DNA of 64,000 nucleotides from Hedera helix (Eukaryota > Streptophyta > Magnoliopsida > Apiales > Araliaceae), in NCBI GenBank assembly GCA_947179155.2, contig OX359278.1:27847273-27911272 (forward strand), read 5' to 3'. Shown here one piece after another: positions 1 through 10,947 of this stretch; position 1 is the first letter of the stretch; each line of letters starts with the position of its first letter. A program made the translations under genes and the position numbers. The notes beneath the pieces were generated by a model. That model ran no database searches. It was not told the origin of the DNA and was given only the letters and a program-made list of their open reading frames with translations.

Positions 1-780
1 CGTGAACATGTTAGTATAACATGTTGTCCAAGTACCAAAGCGAAAAATTATGAAAAATAATTTTTATATGTTATATGAATTATTTTATGAATTTTAGATG
101 TATAAATTACATCATATAAGTACATGCATGTCATTATGCGTGTACAAAAAAATATCAAGTAAAATACCTGAAAAAGATGTTAATATTATTTATAAATCAA
201 ATTATGATTTTTAGTGAATTAAAATAAATATTTTATATACATTATATAAAATATTTATTACACGATATAATTACGTAATGTATTTGAAACATTTCATTAA
301 GCAAGATTCATGCATGCTTTTGGCTTAACCGACTTTGGTGGGCGGTGGAATTATATTATGTTCCAATATGATTAATACTTGGTTGGTTATAAAAGAAAAA
401 CAAAAGGAAAGCAAGAAGGGGAAAAAAAACATTTCCTCTTCCTCAACCGAATACACACCTTTGCCGGAAACTTCCATGGCTATTAAGGGAGAGAAATTTT
501 TGTGCCATCAAGAGAGAGAGCAAACTTTAAGGATGGAGTTTATAAGCTTTAGAATGTATAAAAAATTATTTATTTGGATTTATTTTGGAATTTATGATGT
601 TAAAATACTTTGTAGAAAAATAGTAAATAATTAAAATAATTATTCTAAATAATTTATGGATGTGTATTTATGAGTTTTATGATTTTTGGTGTATGTATAT
701 TGTGAAATTTTGGTATAAAAATGGTTAATTGTGAGAAAGTTGGTTTACTGTTCGGAAAAAAACTGAAGAAGAAAGAAGAA

Positions 781-1060
781 AGGGCAGCCCGCGCATTGTG
801 CGGGCCTTTTTTCGAAAACCAGCAACAAAACGGCGTCGTTTTGGAATAGGAAGGCCGGACCGGGCCATGCGTGGCGGCCAAATTTTTTTCGAAAACGAGG
901 GCTCGAAATGGCGTCGTTTTGGGGCGCGACAGAGGGGGATTCTCGCCATGCGTGGTGACCAAAGAAACGAACAGCCGAACAACGTCGTTCAGCTTGGACA
1001 AAAGGAAGTCGCGCGCCATGCGTGGCGGGCGACACGCTGAAAATTACCAGCATGCCCCTG
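781..1060 (+). repeat. GC-rich island of LTR A with repeated CCATGCGTGG
   Basis: An abrupt GC-rich stretch inside AT-rich DNA. CCATGCGTGG-like words occur three times (near 866, 948 and 1017), and a CCCGC/GCGGG inverted repeat encloses the word GCATTGT near 789. Related GCGCAATGCGCG words recur at the matching place in the 58054 LTR. Confidence 0.6.
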
Positions 1061-1660
1061 ACCTTTTACAGTAATGACCAGTGTGTCTCTTGGCCACGAA
1101 AATTACGACCGTACCCCTGAGCTTTTCTAGAAATACCGGATGTGTCCCTAAGGGCGTGGAAATGACCAAAATGCCCCAGAAATTATTTTAATTGAAATAA
1201 ATGTTTAAAAATTGTTTAAAAATTATAAAAATTTATGGAAAAATACTAAAAATATAGAAATGATATTTGATCATTAGATTTAATATTTTTGTAAAAATAT
1301 TAAATATTGGGGATTCATATTTAAATATTTTAAATATTAATCTAATGAGTGTAAAAGCTAGAAAATGATTAACATAAAAATCCGGACAACAAAAAATGCT
1401 ACATTTTATCTGATGAGTCGGGTTGTCCGTATTGAAGGTGTTTGATATTAAGAATGAGGTTAATATAATTAACCATATTATTTAATAATTAACCCGGTAC
1501 CTTAAAATAAATCGTCGGGTAGGGTTAATTACACTATAGATGATATTAATTAATTAAATTAATATCATAAGAGGATAAATAATTATTATTTGATTATTTT
1601 ATGATCATAAGTTGTACGAGAAGCATTATAGAATGGGTATTTATTAATTCTACAATCCAG

Positions 1661-1953
1661 GCAAGTTCTTCAGTACTTTGAAATTAAATGTTTATCTGTT
1701 ATGATATGTTAATTCTTGTTCAAATGCATCTAAATTATGTGTTACTTGATATATAAATAATATCACAACGATGTGTATTTTGTGTAACAATATGAATATA
1801 CGTGAGACATAATGCTTGAGTAGAAGCACAACACATGATATATGACACACACAGAGCATGTTAAGTTATGTGCTACGTGAAGTATGAAAAATGTAAACTG
1901 TTGAACTTGCTAAGCCGTTGTGCTCATTACTTGTATAATATAAATTTTTGCAG
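1661..1953 (+). other. Putative GC-AG intron of LTR A
   Basis: The donor reads CAG|GCAAGT and the acceptor TTTTTGCAG|GTAAAG, 293 nt apart. A TAAGC-CGTTGT-GCTCA hairpin-like word at 1911-1926 ends 27 nt before the acceptor, with no AG between. Same arrangement as in the LTRs at 7423, 16589, 22906, 29202 and 58054. Splicing is inferred. Confidence 0.5.
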
Positions 1954-2533
1954 GTAAAGAAACAAATTTCAGAAATATCGGATTGTGATGGATTTTATTA
2001 TAGAAGGTTGTAAACATAATTGTTTTATGTTTTCGATATAATACTTTAATGTGGATAAATTGACAAATATGTATATATGTGTTGTATATAAATGTAAGTT
2101 GGATCCAGATTGGACAGTTAAAGTTAAATGATATATGGTAATGATTCAAGATTTGTTGTTATGATAAAGAGTAAGATATATTTAATTATGGATTATGAAA
2201 CTAGGAATAATTGTATGGCTATGAATAATATTAAATTTTGAATGTTGAGCTTTATGATAAAGGAAAGAAAAAAAAAAGTAAAGATTACGATCCAAGGACT
2301 AGGATCGAGAAGTTAAATTTTTAAATATTCAAATATTTAATACAATGATTGAATTGAGAAAAAGAAAAATTTATACTAAAAATTTGGTAATTGATGACGA
2401 TGATGTCAATAAAAGAATTAATTAAGGTATTTAAAGATTTATTAACGAACCGAAATTTGAACGTAAGGTAAATGATGTATAATAAACATAAAAATTAAGG
2501 TAATAAAGTTGGTCGAATTTCGGGGTCGTTACA

Positions 2534-2846
2534 ATTAAATTATATAATAATTCTTATATAATTTATATAATTATTCTTCCATTACTCTTTTACTTTAATT
2601 TCCTTATATAAATTATATACTTTATTAGTATATAATTTATAAAATTACTTCATCCCCTTAATAATTTCTAAACTTCCTCCACAATTCTTGATAAAATCTG
2701 AAATCAATACATACAATTTCACTAACTCCCTCATTACCTTTTCATTATTTTCCGGATTAATTTATTTATTAGTCCCTTTATTTCCATAATTAATGAAATT
2801 TATAATTGTCAACAATTAAACACACACACACACACACACATATGTG

Positions 2847-2877
<31 letters not shown>

Positions 2878-3192
2878 CCACATCTAATTCATACATTTCA
2901 CCTTACTTCGTAATATAATTTATGTACCTCCACAATAATTTTATTGCACCATTATATGTAATTTCTCTCATTCTTAATAAATTATTTTTAAACAATTTAT
3001 TTACTTTTCAATTATCTTAATTTAATACCAATTATCATCATCTCTGTACAAATTTAATTTAATAAATTAAATCCCTTTACATATCTTAAATCACATAAAA
3101 TATCACAAATAATTTGAACAACCATGATAATTTTATCAATTAAATTCTTATTTAGTTTTTATTAAATAATCCCGAAAATTCGGGTTATCACA
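2534..3192 (-). mobile_element. Giant LTR 'B', 5' end fragment (minus orientation)
   Basis: Read on the minus strand, an LTR begins at 3192 with TGTGATAACCCG, directly after a purine-rich tract. This is the same layout as the LTR/PPT junction at 12586. Only about 660 bp of U3-like AT-rich sequence remains before LTR A cuts in at 2533. The rest of B is presumably left of the window. Confidence 0.55.
2821..2878. repeat. (CA)n-(TG)n-(TA)n microsatellite
   Basis: A CA run is followed by a TG run and then a TA run. The CA and TG runs are mutually complementary, so the tract can fold into a hairpin. It lies in the remnant of LTR B. Confidence 0.9.
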
Positions 3193-3830
3193 TTCTTCCC
3201 CCCTTAACCGGATTCCATCCTCGAAATCATAATTACCGTAATAATCATATGTATTCTATTTATAACACCTTGCTATACCTTTATCTTGATGAATAACAAC
3301 TAACTCACTAAAAAACTGTAACTTACCTCTTTAATATCCATAATTCACATCTTTAATGGATAATATCATAATGATCCTAACAGTCAGCATACTCAATTCT
3401 TAATTTAATTCACAATTTCTTTTATTTCTCATTCTCTAAAAATTTCTTTTCTTTAATCACACTTATCCTTAGTCAATCAACTTATTTCATACTTTCTATT
3501 ACACCTCATTTATACTCTGTACATTCATCCTTCTCTTTTTAATTCATATCCATAATTCTGCTTCACATACCATAAATCATTCCTTAATACTTTTATCATT
3601 CAACACTAGGTTTTTAATGCTAACCTTTACTGAATTCATCTTAATCCTTATTTGGAATTATTTTAAAAATCATAGGTATTACACCAAACCCTATGATTAC
3701 TATTTTGCAAGGATGTCAAGTCCTACCCTTTTAAGAGATTCAAACTCTGGCAATGGGTCATGGTTGCCGGTAGTTTATATTTCTTTCACGAGCTTTGGAA
3801 GAACAACACGGTAGCTCTCTGCACTCTCTT
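3193..3830 (-). mobile_element. Internal (PPT-side) remnant of element B
   Basis: Directly beside the LTR edge, the minus strand carries a polypurine tract (3193-3211, core AAGGGGGGAAGAA) followed by a motif like GATTTCGAGGATGG. This resembles the junctions at 12587 and 26833. No coding capacity is seen. The outer limit near 3830 is a guess, because sequence character changes there to something I cannot assign. Confidence 0.4.
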
Positions 3831-4036
3831 TTCCCATGGCAGCAGTGACGGCAATTAAGCCCCGAAGGTTCCCTTAACCTAGTCAAGGCGATGTCGTATC
3901 ACGCGGACTTACCGAGGAGGGTGCCCTAGTCTGAGCCATAGCCAAGATAGTTAACAACAAGGAAACCATAAAAGGAAAAGGAATTGGACTCTATTCTAAT
4001 AGAATAAATCTAGATGCATAACTTTATAACACAATT
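3831..4036. other. Unassigned short segment
   Basis: Moderately GC-rich sequence between element B and the hairpin. No ORF or family recognised. Confidence 0.3.
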
Positions 4037-4136
4037 CCAAACACTATATGTATTACAACTATTAAAAAGTGGAATTTGACACGCAAATCCATGTCAAGTT
4101 CCACTTTTTAGTGGTTGAGATGTATGTAGTGTTTAG
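4037..4136 (+). repeat. Long imperfect hairpin (MITE- or pre-miRNA-like)
   Basis: Two arms of about 44 nt flank a 12-nt loop at 4081-4092. The inner arms TAAAAAGTGG and CCACTTTTTA pair perfectly, followed by further pairing with several G-U wobbles. It lies just upstream of the WAT1-like fragment, possibly in what was an intron. A small TIR element or a MIR-type precursor are both possible; I cannot decide between them. Confidence 0.55.
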
Positions 4137-4182
4137 AGTAGTGTTTGATTGTAGTGTGTGTAAAATTGTCTATTCTAATACC

Positions 4183-4450
4183 AATCAAGGATTTTACTTG
4201 TTGGGTTTTGACAACACATCATCCACTTTTGCATTTCCGCAATATAAATATCCGTCCCGGCCATTATATTCCTCATGACAACAGTTCTCCGGATTAAGCC
4301 AGTAAGGCTAAACCAGAAAGACGGCATAGGGAAAGTTGTTGGCACACTGTTTTGCATAGCCGGAACATCGATGATCATCTTGTACGTGGTGGCGTATGAT
4401 TGGGGGTTGTACATTGCCTTGGGTACTTGTGTTTGTTTAGGCCGGATAAA
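4183..4450 (+). pseudogene. WAT1/MtN21-like (EamA) transporter gene fragment
   Basis: WAT1-related proteins are plant membrane transporters of the EamA/DMT superfamily; WAT1 itself exports auxin from the vacuole. Three stretches in different frames are recognisable: NQGFYLLGFDNTSSTFA (about 4183-4233), then a VPAIIFLMTTVLRIKPV / RLNQKDGIGKVVGTLFC stretch ending in AGTSMIILY (about 4253-4384), then a degraded W-x-LG...H-C-L-like piece (about 4398-4445). These correspond to consecutive parts of the middle of the family protein, between two transmembrane helices. Frame changes between them, a stop between the first two and the absence of the rest of a roughly 390-residue protein make this a broken fragment. 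The assignment rests on recognition of these motifs alone. Whether it is local gene decay or a captured piece cannot be told. Confidence 0.6.
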
Positions 4451-6399
4451 GATGAAGTGTTCATACACCGAACCCTCTGGACCCGAACACCTAACCCTCT
4501 TGGACCCAAACCCTCATGGAATCCAAGTTGTTCTTTTCGCTGTTCCTTTCGGTCTCTTCATGGTTTTTGTGGGTGTGTCATTGGACTTTGATATAGCCGC
4601 AGTCGGATTATGGAGGGTTCGGGAGTGTGTCTGCAAAGTACGCGGGGCGTACTTACTAGGTCGAGAACCCACATCAAGATACACATGCTTAAGTACGAAC
4701 TTAGAGCATTCATGTTCCATATCCAGGTTCCTCAAGATTGCCGAGTACCGTGCTGGAATTGTTCCATCTCTTTTCACCGGTTGCTACAGTTATCAATGAA
4801 ACCGAGAGGCCTCCCGCTCTTAGACACACAACTCATTCGACCCATGACCACCTTTGGGTCCCTCTTGAGTACAATATTACTCCCTCTTGGGCTCATGAGG
4901 TTCATGTGGAGTTATAATAGGGCCTGCTCGGATTGCGTTCGTGATACATTTTTGGCCACCCCAGATTCAATTCAGTTCCACCGGCAAAACAACCTCTCAA
5001 GATTTTTGACTACTGGGCTAAATATGAATGGATTAAGTACTTCAACTTTGGTGTACAATGCAATGTTATTTTGAAACCTCACACTAAAGAATATACAATT
5101 TTTTTCCAAAATGATTTACCAGTTATTGTTTGGCATGAGGTTTTGGAATACGAAAACAGAAAATCTCAAGAACGGAAACATGAGACTTGACTAGAGAGCT
5201 TTAGGTTTGGGTACATCTTGGAATACAAAGATTGGTCGTCTTCTCATTCGCTTCGTCACTACCATGATTACTATAACAAGGTGAACAAGGCGAACTGGAA
5301 TGTAACAATGAAGGTTTCGGAAGTTTGGGACTTGAACGATCTTCCATAAATGGCCGAACCTTGCCTGACTAAGGACCGAACCCTCATGGGTATGCATCTT
5401 CCTTGTTCGAGCCCTGCATGTCCGAACTCTAACCTTACTTGGCCCGGGCAATATGAGGGTTCGTATCTCACTGTGAGTGAAATTCGATATTGGAAAGCTT
5501 GTGGTGCGGCGTGCCCGCTGGGACATGGCAGCTATACACGGAACAATCTCTAGCGGCATAAATGGTGGTGTCTTCTACAAAAACTGAAGCCTCCTTGGTC
5601 GAACCCTCTATAACATGTTTGGTCCAAAACCTAATTTCCATGACCGAAGACTAGTTTATATGTTCCGCATGACAACAATTTGACAACAGTGAAGGTCATG
5701 TCATGGAAGATGATCATCAAGCCCGAACCCTCCTTGGGCTGAACTCTCATTGCTGCAAACTGTTAGAGATTATATGGTAATAGTAATATATTATATATTG
5801 ATGTGATTGAATTAAAAAAAAGAAATCATTTTTATAATGTAATAATCAGTTTTATTATTTAGGCACATCTCGAAATAAATATAAGAACAAATGATATTTA
5901 TGTTAGTATTGGAAGAAAATTATGATTAACAAACTTCATTCATAACATGGATGTACCCGTATAATTTGTTTTTTAATTTTCTCATGATGTTTAATATAAT
6001 ACACTGACAATTGTGTAAGCATTTTATCTTTTTCGTACTACGTATGAGTTTGTCAACTTCACTTAGAATGAAGCTGCATGACACCAATATATTGGGAGCC
6101 CACTAAACATAGTTGAGAATCACTAGGTGGAACACTAGATCACAAAATGGATGAGCTTTTTGAGTTAAAACAACTCAATAAATATGATGATGCTAAGATC
6201 TAAAAAAGATTGAATCTAGACAAAAGGAAAGACATAATGGATCATGATCTCTACCAAGGAAGTGCTGAGGTCAAATCTAGGGCCCAAAGATGTTATAACA
6301 ACCAAATCAACAAGTGTACACCAAGTCATTTAAGGAGATCGAGCTCCCCCAAGGGTTCCATCTCTTAAGGGCCAGGTGCATGAACAAACTATGAAGTGA
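4451..6399. other. Unassigned region with recurring GAACCCTC words
   Basis: No recognisable gene. Words such as CGAACCCTC, GGACCCGAAC and GGACCCAAACCC recur on the plus strand around 4470-4520, 5350-5470, 5595 and 5735, suggesting an old repeat-derived segment. The ORFs of up to about 170 codons overlap one another and match no family I know. From about 5760 it becomes plain AT-rich sequence up to the Tekay target site. Confidence 0.35.
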
Positions 6400-6480
6400 C
6401 AGATTGTAATACCCGGTCTTTTTCTTTCTTTTTGGAGTCTCACATCACCCACTAACTAAAACATTCCCCTTCCCTTAGCC

Positions 6481-6490
6481 TATAAATATA
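6481..6490 (+). promoter_or_regulatory. TATA box of Tekay 5' LTR
   Basis: TATAAATATA lies about 76 bp into the LTR and has a counterpart at 36902-36909 in the 3' LTR. Transcription would start about 30 bp downstream. Confidence 0.65.
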
Positions 6491-6858
6491 ACACTAACCC
6501 TTGTTTTATTTCACAAACAATAAGCACCTCCCATTGTGAGAAAGGACCTTGTTGTGTGAGGGGCTTTTAAGTAAGAACCTCCCTAATTAAATATTTTATT
6601 TTCCTTCTTTGAATTTTGGGTATTGATATAAGCCCAAATTTCTTTGGAGACGGTGGATCTCTTCTTAATTTTGGGTATGTCTCTTTTTCTTTCTTTGTGT
6701 AATTATTTAATTTTCTGTATTAATTTTAATTTTGTAACCTTAATTTTTGTATGTTATTTAGTTTGTTAGTGTATATATTTTTGGTATATATCTTTGTTAG
6801 TAATTACTATTTTGGGATATTAAATTATTATTTTTGTAACTTTAGAGTTTTGACATAA

Positions 6859-6942
6859 TATGATAATAATAACGATAATAATAATAATAACAATAATAAT
6901 AATAACAATAATAATAATAATAACAATAATAATAATAATAAC

Positions 6943-6974
<32 letters not shown>

Positions 6975-6984
6975 TAATAATAAC

Positions 6985-7070
<86 letters not shown>

Positions 7071-7107
7071 TAATAATAACAATAATGTTAATAAGAATAA
7101 GAATAAC

Positions 7108-7174
<67 letters not shown>

Positions 7175-7338
7175 TTGACAATAATAATAATTATAATTAT
7201 TATTATTATAATAATAATTATTATGTTAATAATAATAACGATAATAATTATAATAATAATAACAATAGTAATAATAACAACAACAACAACAACAACAACA
7301 ACAATAATAAAAACAATAATAATAGCAATAATTATAAT

Positions 7339-7380
<42 letters not shown>

Positions 7381-7422
7381 TATAATTATTATTATTATTG
7401 TGATAATAATAATAATAATAAT
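6859..7422. repeat. (AAT)n / (AAC)n microsatellite in 5' LTR
   Basis: About 560 bp of AAT repeats with AAC-rich sub-blocks (for example 7278-7300 and 7340-7378). The 3' LTR has only about 90 bp at the same place, so the array expanded after insertion. Long poly-Ile or poly-Leu ORFs here are artefacts of the repeat. Confidence 0.95.
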
Positions 7423-7927
7423 TGTGACGACCCCAAATCCGGGTTCCTTTAACCTCGGATCCGGTTCAACACTAGTACTACTTTTCCTTATTGTTCATGA
7501 ATTACAACAATATTATAATTGCTAAATAATCATTTATTTACAATTATATAACATCTCTTTCTATTCCAGAATCGCAATCTTTATACATTCCTAGTATGTC
7601 TTCATATCATACATGATACGACATTCTATTACAATCAATTTGAGATCATATGTATAATGACTCAATCACACCATCCTATTATCCTTATTCATAAAGGACA
7701 ACGTCTGAAAAATGATATTCAAATAATCTGTAAATGTTCTCTTAACAATTTAAGTTTGCTAATCTATAGCACAACAAAACATAAACTCTTCATATCTACT
7801 TACACAAGTGAATGAATTAGTCTACCGCAAGGTTTTACTACAAAAGCACCTATGCTTCAATCTTGATGACTCGTTAGTCAATTTTCATCTTTGCCTCTAC
7901 CGGAGTAATCGGCTTCCTCAAGCTACT

Positions 7928-8294
7928 CTGTAATGTTTTGTTTTAAGCAAGGGTGAGCACGACGGCTCAGCAAGTCTAACAGTTTCACATAACACGTAAA
8001 AACAGTTCAATCATGCTTCATGCTTCATGCATCTTATGCTTTGCAGTACATACATTTCTCATGCATATCATGCCTCGCATTTAATCTATGCTTCATGCCT
8101 AGCCTCTATCATGACATATAGTTCAATGCAGAACAATTGTCTTAAATCAACTACCGCATATCAATAGTTCAAATCAACTTATTTCACAAAAGCACATTAA
8201 CACATCTTTGCACATAACCACGTATGAGCACATCACAGTTTAATAACAAACTTATAAATTATGCACATAATGCAACACGTTCTGAAAAACTTGC
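7928..8294 (-). other. Putative GC-AG intron of LTR C
   Basis: Minus-strand donor CAG|GCAAGT at 8294 and acceptor CATTACAG ending at 7928; length 367 nt, identical to that in LTR D. The TGAGC-CGTCGT-GCTCA hairpin occupies 7954-7969, and CTCAC would be a branch site 26 nt from the acceptor, with no intervening AG. Confidence 0.55.
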
Positions 8295-8689
8295 CTGGAC
8301 TTGTATAACCAGCTTACGTTAATCTTTGACGTTCCTTGCACCACCTACACGGTATGTGAGATCAACGGTGCACAATATCAGTCAAAGTTTGACTCAATAC
8401 TAAATCTTATTTTAAAGATATTTATTTCTTCTTATCATCCCCTTTATTTAATAAGGTTAATTTCATATTTTAGTCTCTCTTTGACTTGACTCAGTGTTTC
8501 ATATTCAACACCATAAATCTTTTGTTCGAAACTATGCAATTCTGACATTTATTAATGTCACTGCATTAAAACTTGGACCCTATATTTATTTAGGTCGATC
8601 CACCAATTAATCACTAATGGACCATACCCTTGGTTTAACTTAATCACATCATTTATCTCGATACTTATCATAATATTACCCACCTTGGA

Positions 8690-9790
8690 TAATATTTTAA
8701 ATTTTACTATCAATTAGTAATAACTTATAATGTTATTTAATTGTTAAATAACACTTTAAATAATCATTACTATTATTAATTTATTTTTAATAATAATTTA
8801 ATTGCTTGCTAATATTATTACCCTTTAATAATATTTTAATTGACTTCTCATTATTATCAATCATTTTAATAATAATTTAATTGTTCATCAATATTATCAA
8901 TCATTTAATAATATTTGAAATCCTCACGTATCATTAGTAATTATTTAATAACGATTCAACCCTTAACTATTATTACCCAATAGTTAATTACTTGTTAAAC
9001 AATATTATTAATTCTTTAATAATATTCTAAATCTTTATTTATCATTATTATTTATTTAATAATGATTTAACTCTTAACTATTATTATTTAATAGTTAATT
9101 AAATGCTAAATAATATTATTAATCCTTTAATAATATTTTAAATTAATTACATATCATTATTAATTATTGAATAATGATTTAATTCTTAACTATTATCATT
9201 TAATAGTTAGTCAATAATATTATCAATATATTTTAATTACTTAATAATCTTATTTCGATTAAGTAATAATTTATTCCACTTAATTACCATTTAATTATTA
9301 TTTAATATGAATTAAATAATAATTAATTAACTAATTATCCGAACTCATTATTTAATATTAATTAAATAATAATTAATTAATTAATTAACCTTACTTATTA
9401 TTTAATATTAATTAAATAATAAATAATTAGTTTATTAACCTTAATTATCCTTTAATTATTATTTAATATTAATTAAATAATAATTAATTACTTAATTAAC
9501 CTTACTTATTATTTAATATTAATTAAATAATAAATAATTAGCTTTCTAACTTTAATATTCTTTAATTATTATTTAATATTAATTTAAATAATAATTAATT
9601 ATTTATTTAACTTTACTTATTATTTAAGTGCAATTAAATAATAAATAACTAACTTATTCATCTTAACATCCTTTAATTATTATTTAATATTCATTAAATC
9701 ATAATTAATTAATTACATAACTTCATATATTATTTAATATTTATTAAATAATATTTAATTAGATTATTAGCCTATTTATACACTAATAAA
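8690..9790 (-). repeat. Ladder of AT-rich palindromes in LTR C
   Basis: At least fifteen short inverted repeats stand in a row. The part at about 9288-9770 is a tandem array built on ATTATTTAATATTAATTAAA-type palindromes, two per roughly 107-bp unit, separated by short linkers with TTAACCTTA. The distal part has other arms such as AACTATT/AATAGTT and TCATTATT/AATAATGA. The same series, diverged, is at 17840-18900. Confidence 0.8.
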
Positions 9791-10937
9791 TAGCTAATAT
9801 ATAGTGAATCACTCCAATAATTTCAAATTTTATTTTATAACACTTAACTAGCATGCCAATAGGTCAAATATTATTTTTCTGAAATTAAAAATAATTTTCC
9901 CATAATTATTAGCAATTTAGTAAGCTTTAATCCACCATTAATTCTAATAAATACCAAATTACAAAAAAAATCGGATTTTAAATTTTGATAATTTTCTTTA
10001 TAAAATTATAAGCATTTTCTCTTTTGGAACAAAGCCAAGAACCGGCCTAAAAATGCCCGAACCGGCCCTACCTAGAAATCATGAAAAACCGAAAAAAACC
10101 GAACCGGCCGGTTTTTTTTAAAAAATAGGCAGATTACTTTTTGAATTTTTCAGACTTAGGGTCTCCGACGGGAACTTGAATAAAATGAAATCCACAAGTC
10201 CGATTGAGGCCTATTTGGTATCGATGGATTCGTAACTTCCCGAACTACATTTTTCTGTCATCAAAAATCAAATTTGGATTTGTTTTGGTCACGGAAATTG
10301 GCTCCAAACCGGACTGTTGTGCACAGCCCTAAAACAATGGGGTGTTTTGGTAGAAAATCCATATCTTGCTCATTTTAAATCGGATTTTAGTCATTCAACT
10401 TGGAGAATCTTCATATTTCATGGATCTATCACCCAAAATTGACGGATCATAAATCCGACTTACGGATTGTGAACAGTAATTCCGTGAAGGGGCTGCTACG
10501 TATTAGATTAATTTGTTTTCGTCGGTAAAAATTTATTCAATGAATTTGATGAAATTTTTCATCACAAACACATATAAAAATCCATGTTAAATCCATCAAA
10601 CTATGAATATACATATATTACATAGCTAAAGACTTCTAGAACATCAAAATGTGTTTTGATCGGTTAAAAATATATTTTAACCGTTCAAATCATATCTAAA
10701 CTATAAAAATGAACTAAAGAAGGTTTAGAACACTTTTTAACCTTTTATACATGGATGCTCTCCTTCCTCTTGACTTGATCTTGGATTGTGACTCTCTCTT
10801 GTCCATTCTCTAGCAAATTTGCTTGGTGGATCATCAATCTCATAAGAGTAACTCTCTATATCTCTCAAGAAGCTCTCCCTTTTTCTCTCTAGAAAATGCT
10901 ACAAATGACTAACAAACATAGCCAATGTGTGGAGCAC

Positions 10938-10947
10938 TATATTTATA
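10938..10947 (-). promoter_or_regulatory. TATA box of LTR C
   Basis: Minus-strand TATAAATATA, followed by purine- and CTCT-rich leader sequence. Comparable boxes lie at 20085-20094 and 25191-25200 in sister LTRs. Confidence 0.6.

Larger units (their letters stand above)
1..2533 (+). mobile_element. Giant LTR 'A', 3' portion (start outside window)
   Basis: The segment ends at GGGGTCGTTACA, the same terminus as the solo LTR at 58054-62281 and the reverse complement of the terminus at 16589. Internally it matches the 58054 LTR in order: GC-rich island (about 781-1060), AT-rich hairpin block with paired GATT..AATC arms (about 1310-1365), a CAGGCAAGT site and a GAGC/GCTC-like hairpin. No coding capacity is visible; the short ORFs over the GC-rich island overlap on both strands and resemble no protein. 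It probably interrupts the opposite-strand LTR that begins at 3192. Confidence 0.7.
6405..7422 (+). mobile_element. Tekay 5' LTR, part 1
   Basis: Aligns from its first base with the 3' LTR start at 36826 (TGTAATACC, then the CACATCACCCAC region, the TATA box and TTGTGTGAG). It runs into an expanded AAT microsatellite in which the element at 7423 inserted. Confidence 0.85.

Noticed and set aside
654..1074. Cluster of small ORFs on both strands
   Set aside because: They all cover the GC-rich island of LTR A, where stop codons are rare by composition.
4275..5074. Overlapping ORFs of about 150-175 codons
   Set aside because: Only the first part matches a known family (WAT1-like), in shifted frames. 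The rest resembles nothing and overlaps ORFs on both strands.
6100..6399. Possible retroelement integrase tail left of the Tekay target
   Set aside because: A few words (ELFELKQLN, RAQRCYNNQ) hint at one, but frames are too broken to support a call.
6828..7525. Long ORFs of poly-Leu, poly-Ile or poly-Thr
   Set aside because: Pure products of the AAT/AAC microsatellite read in different frames.
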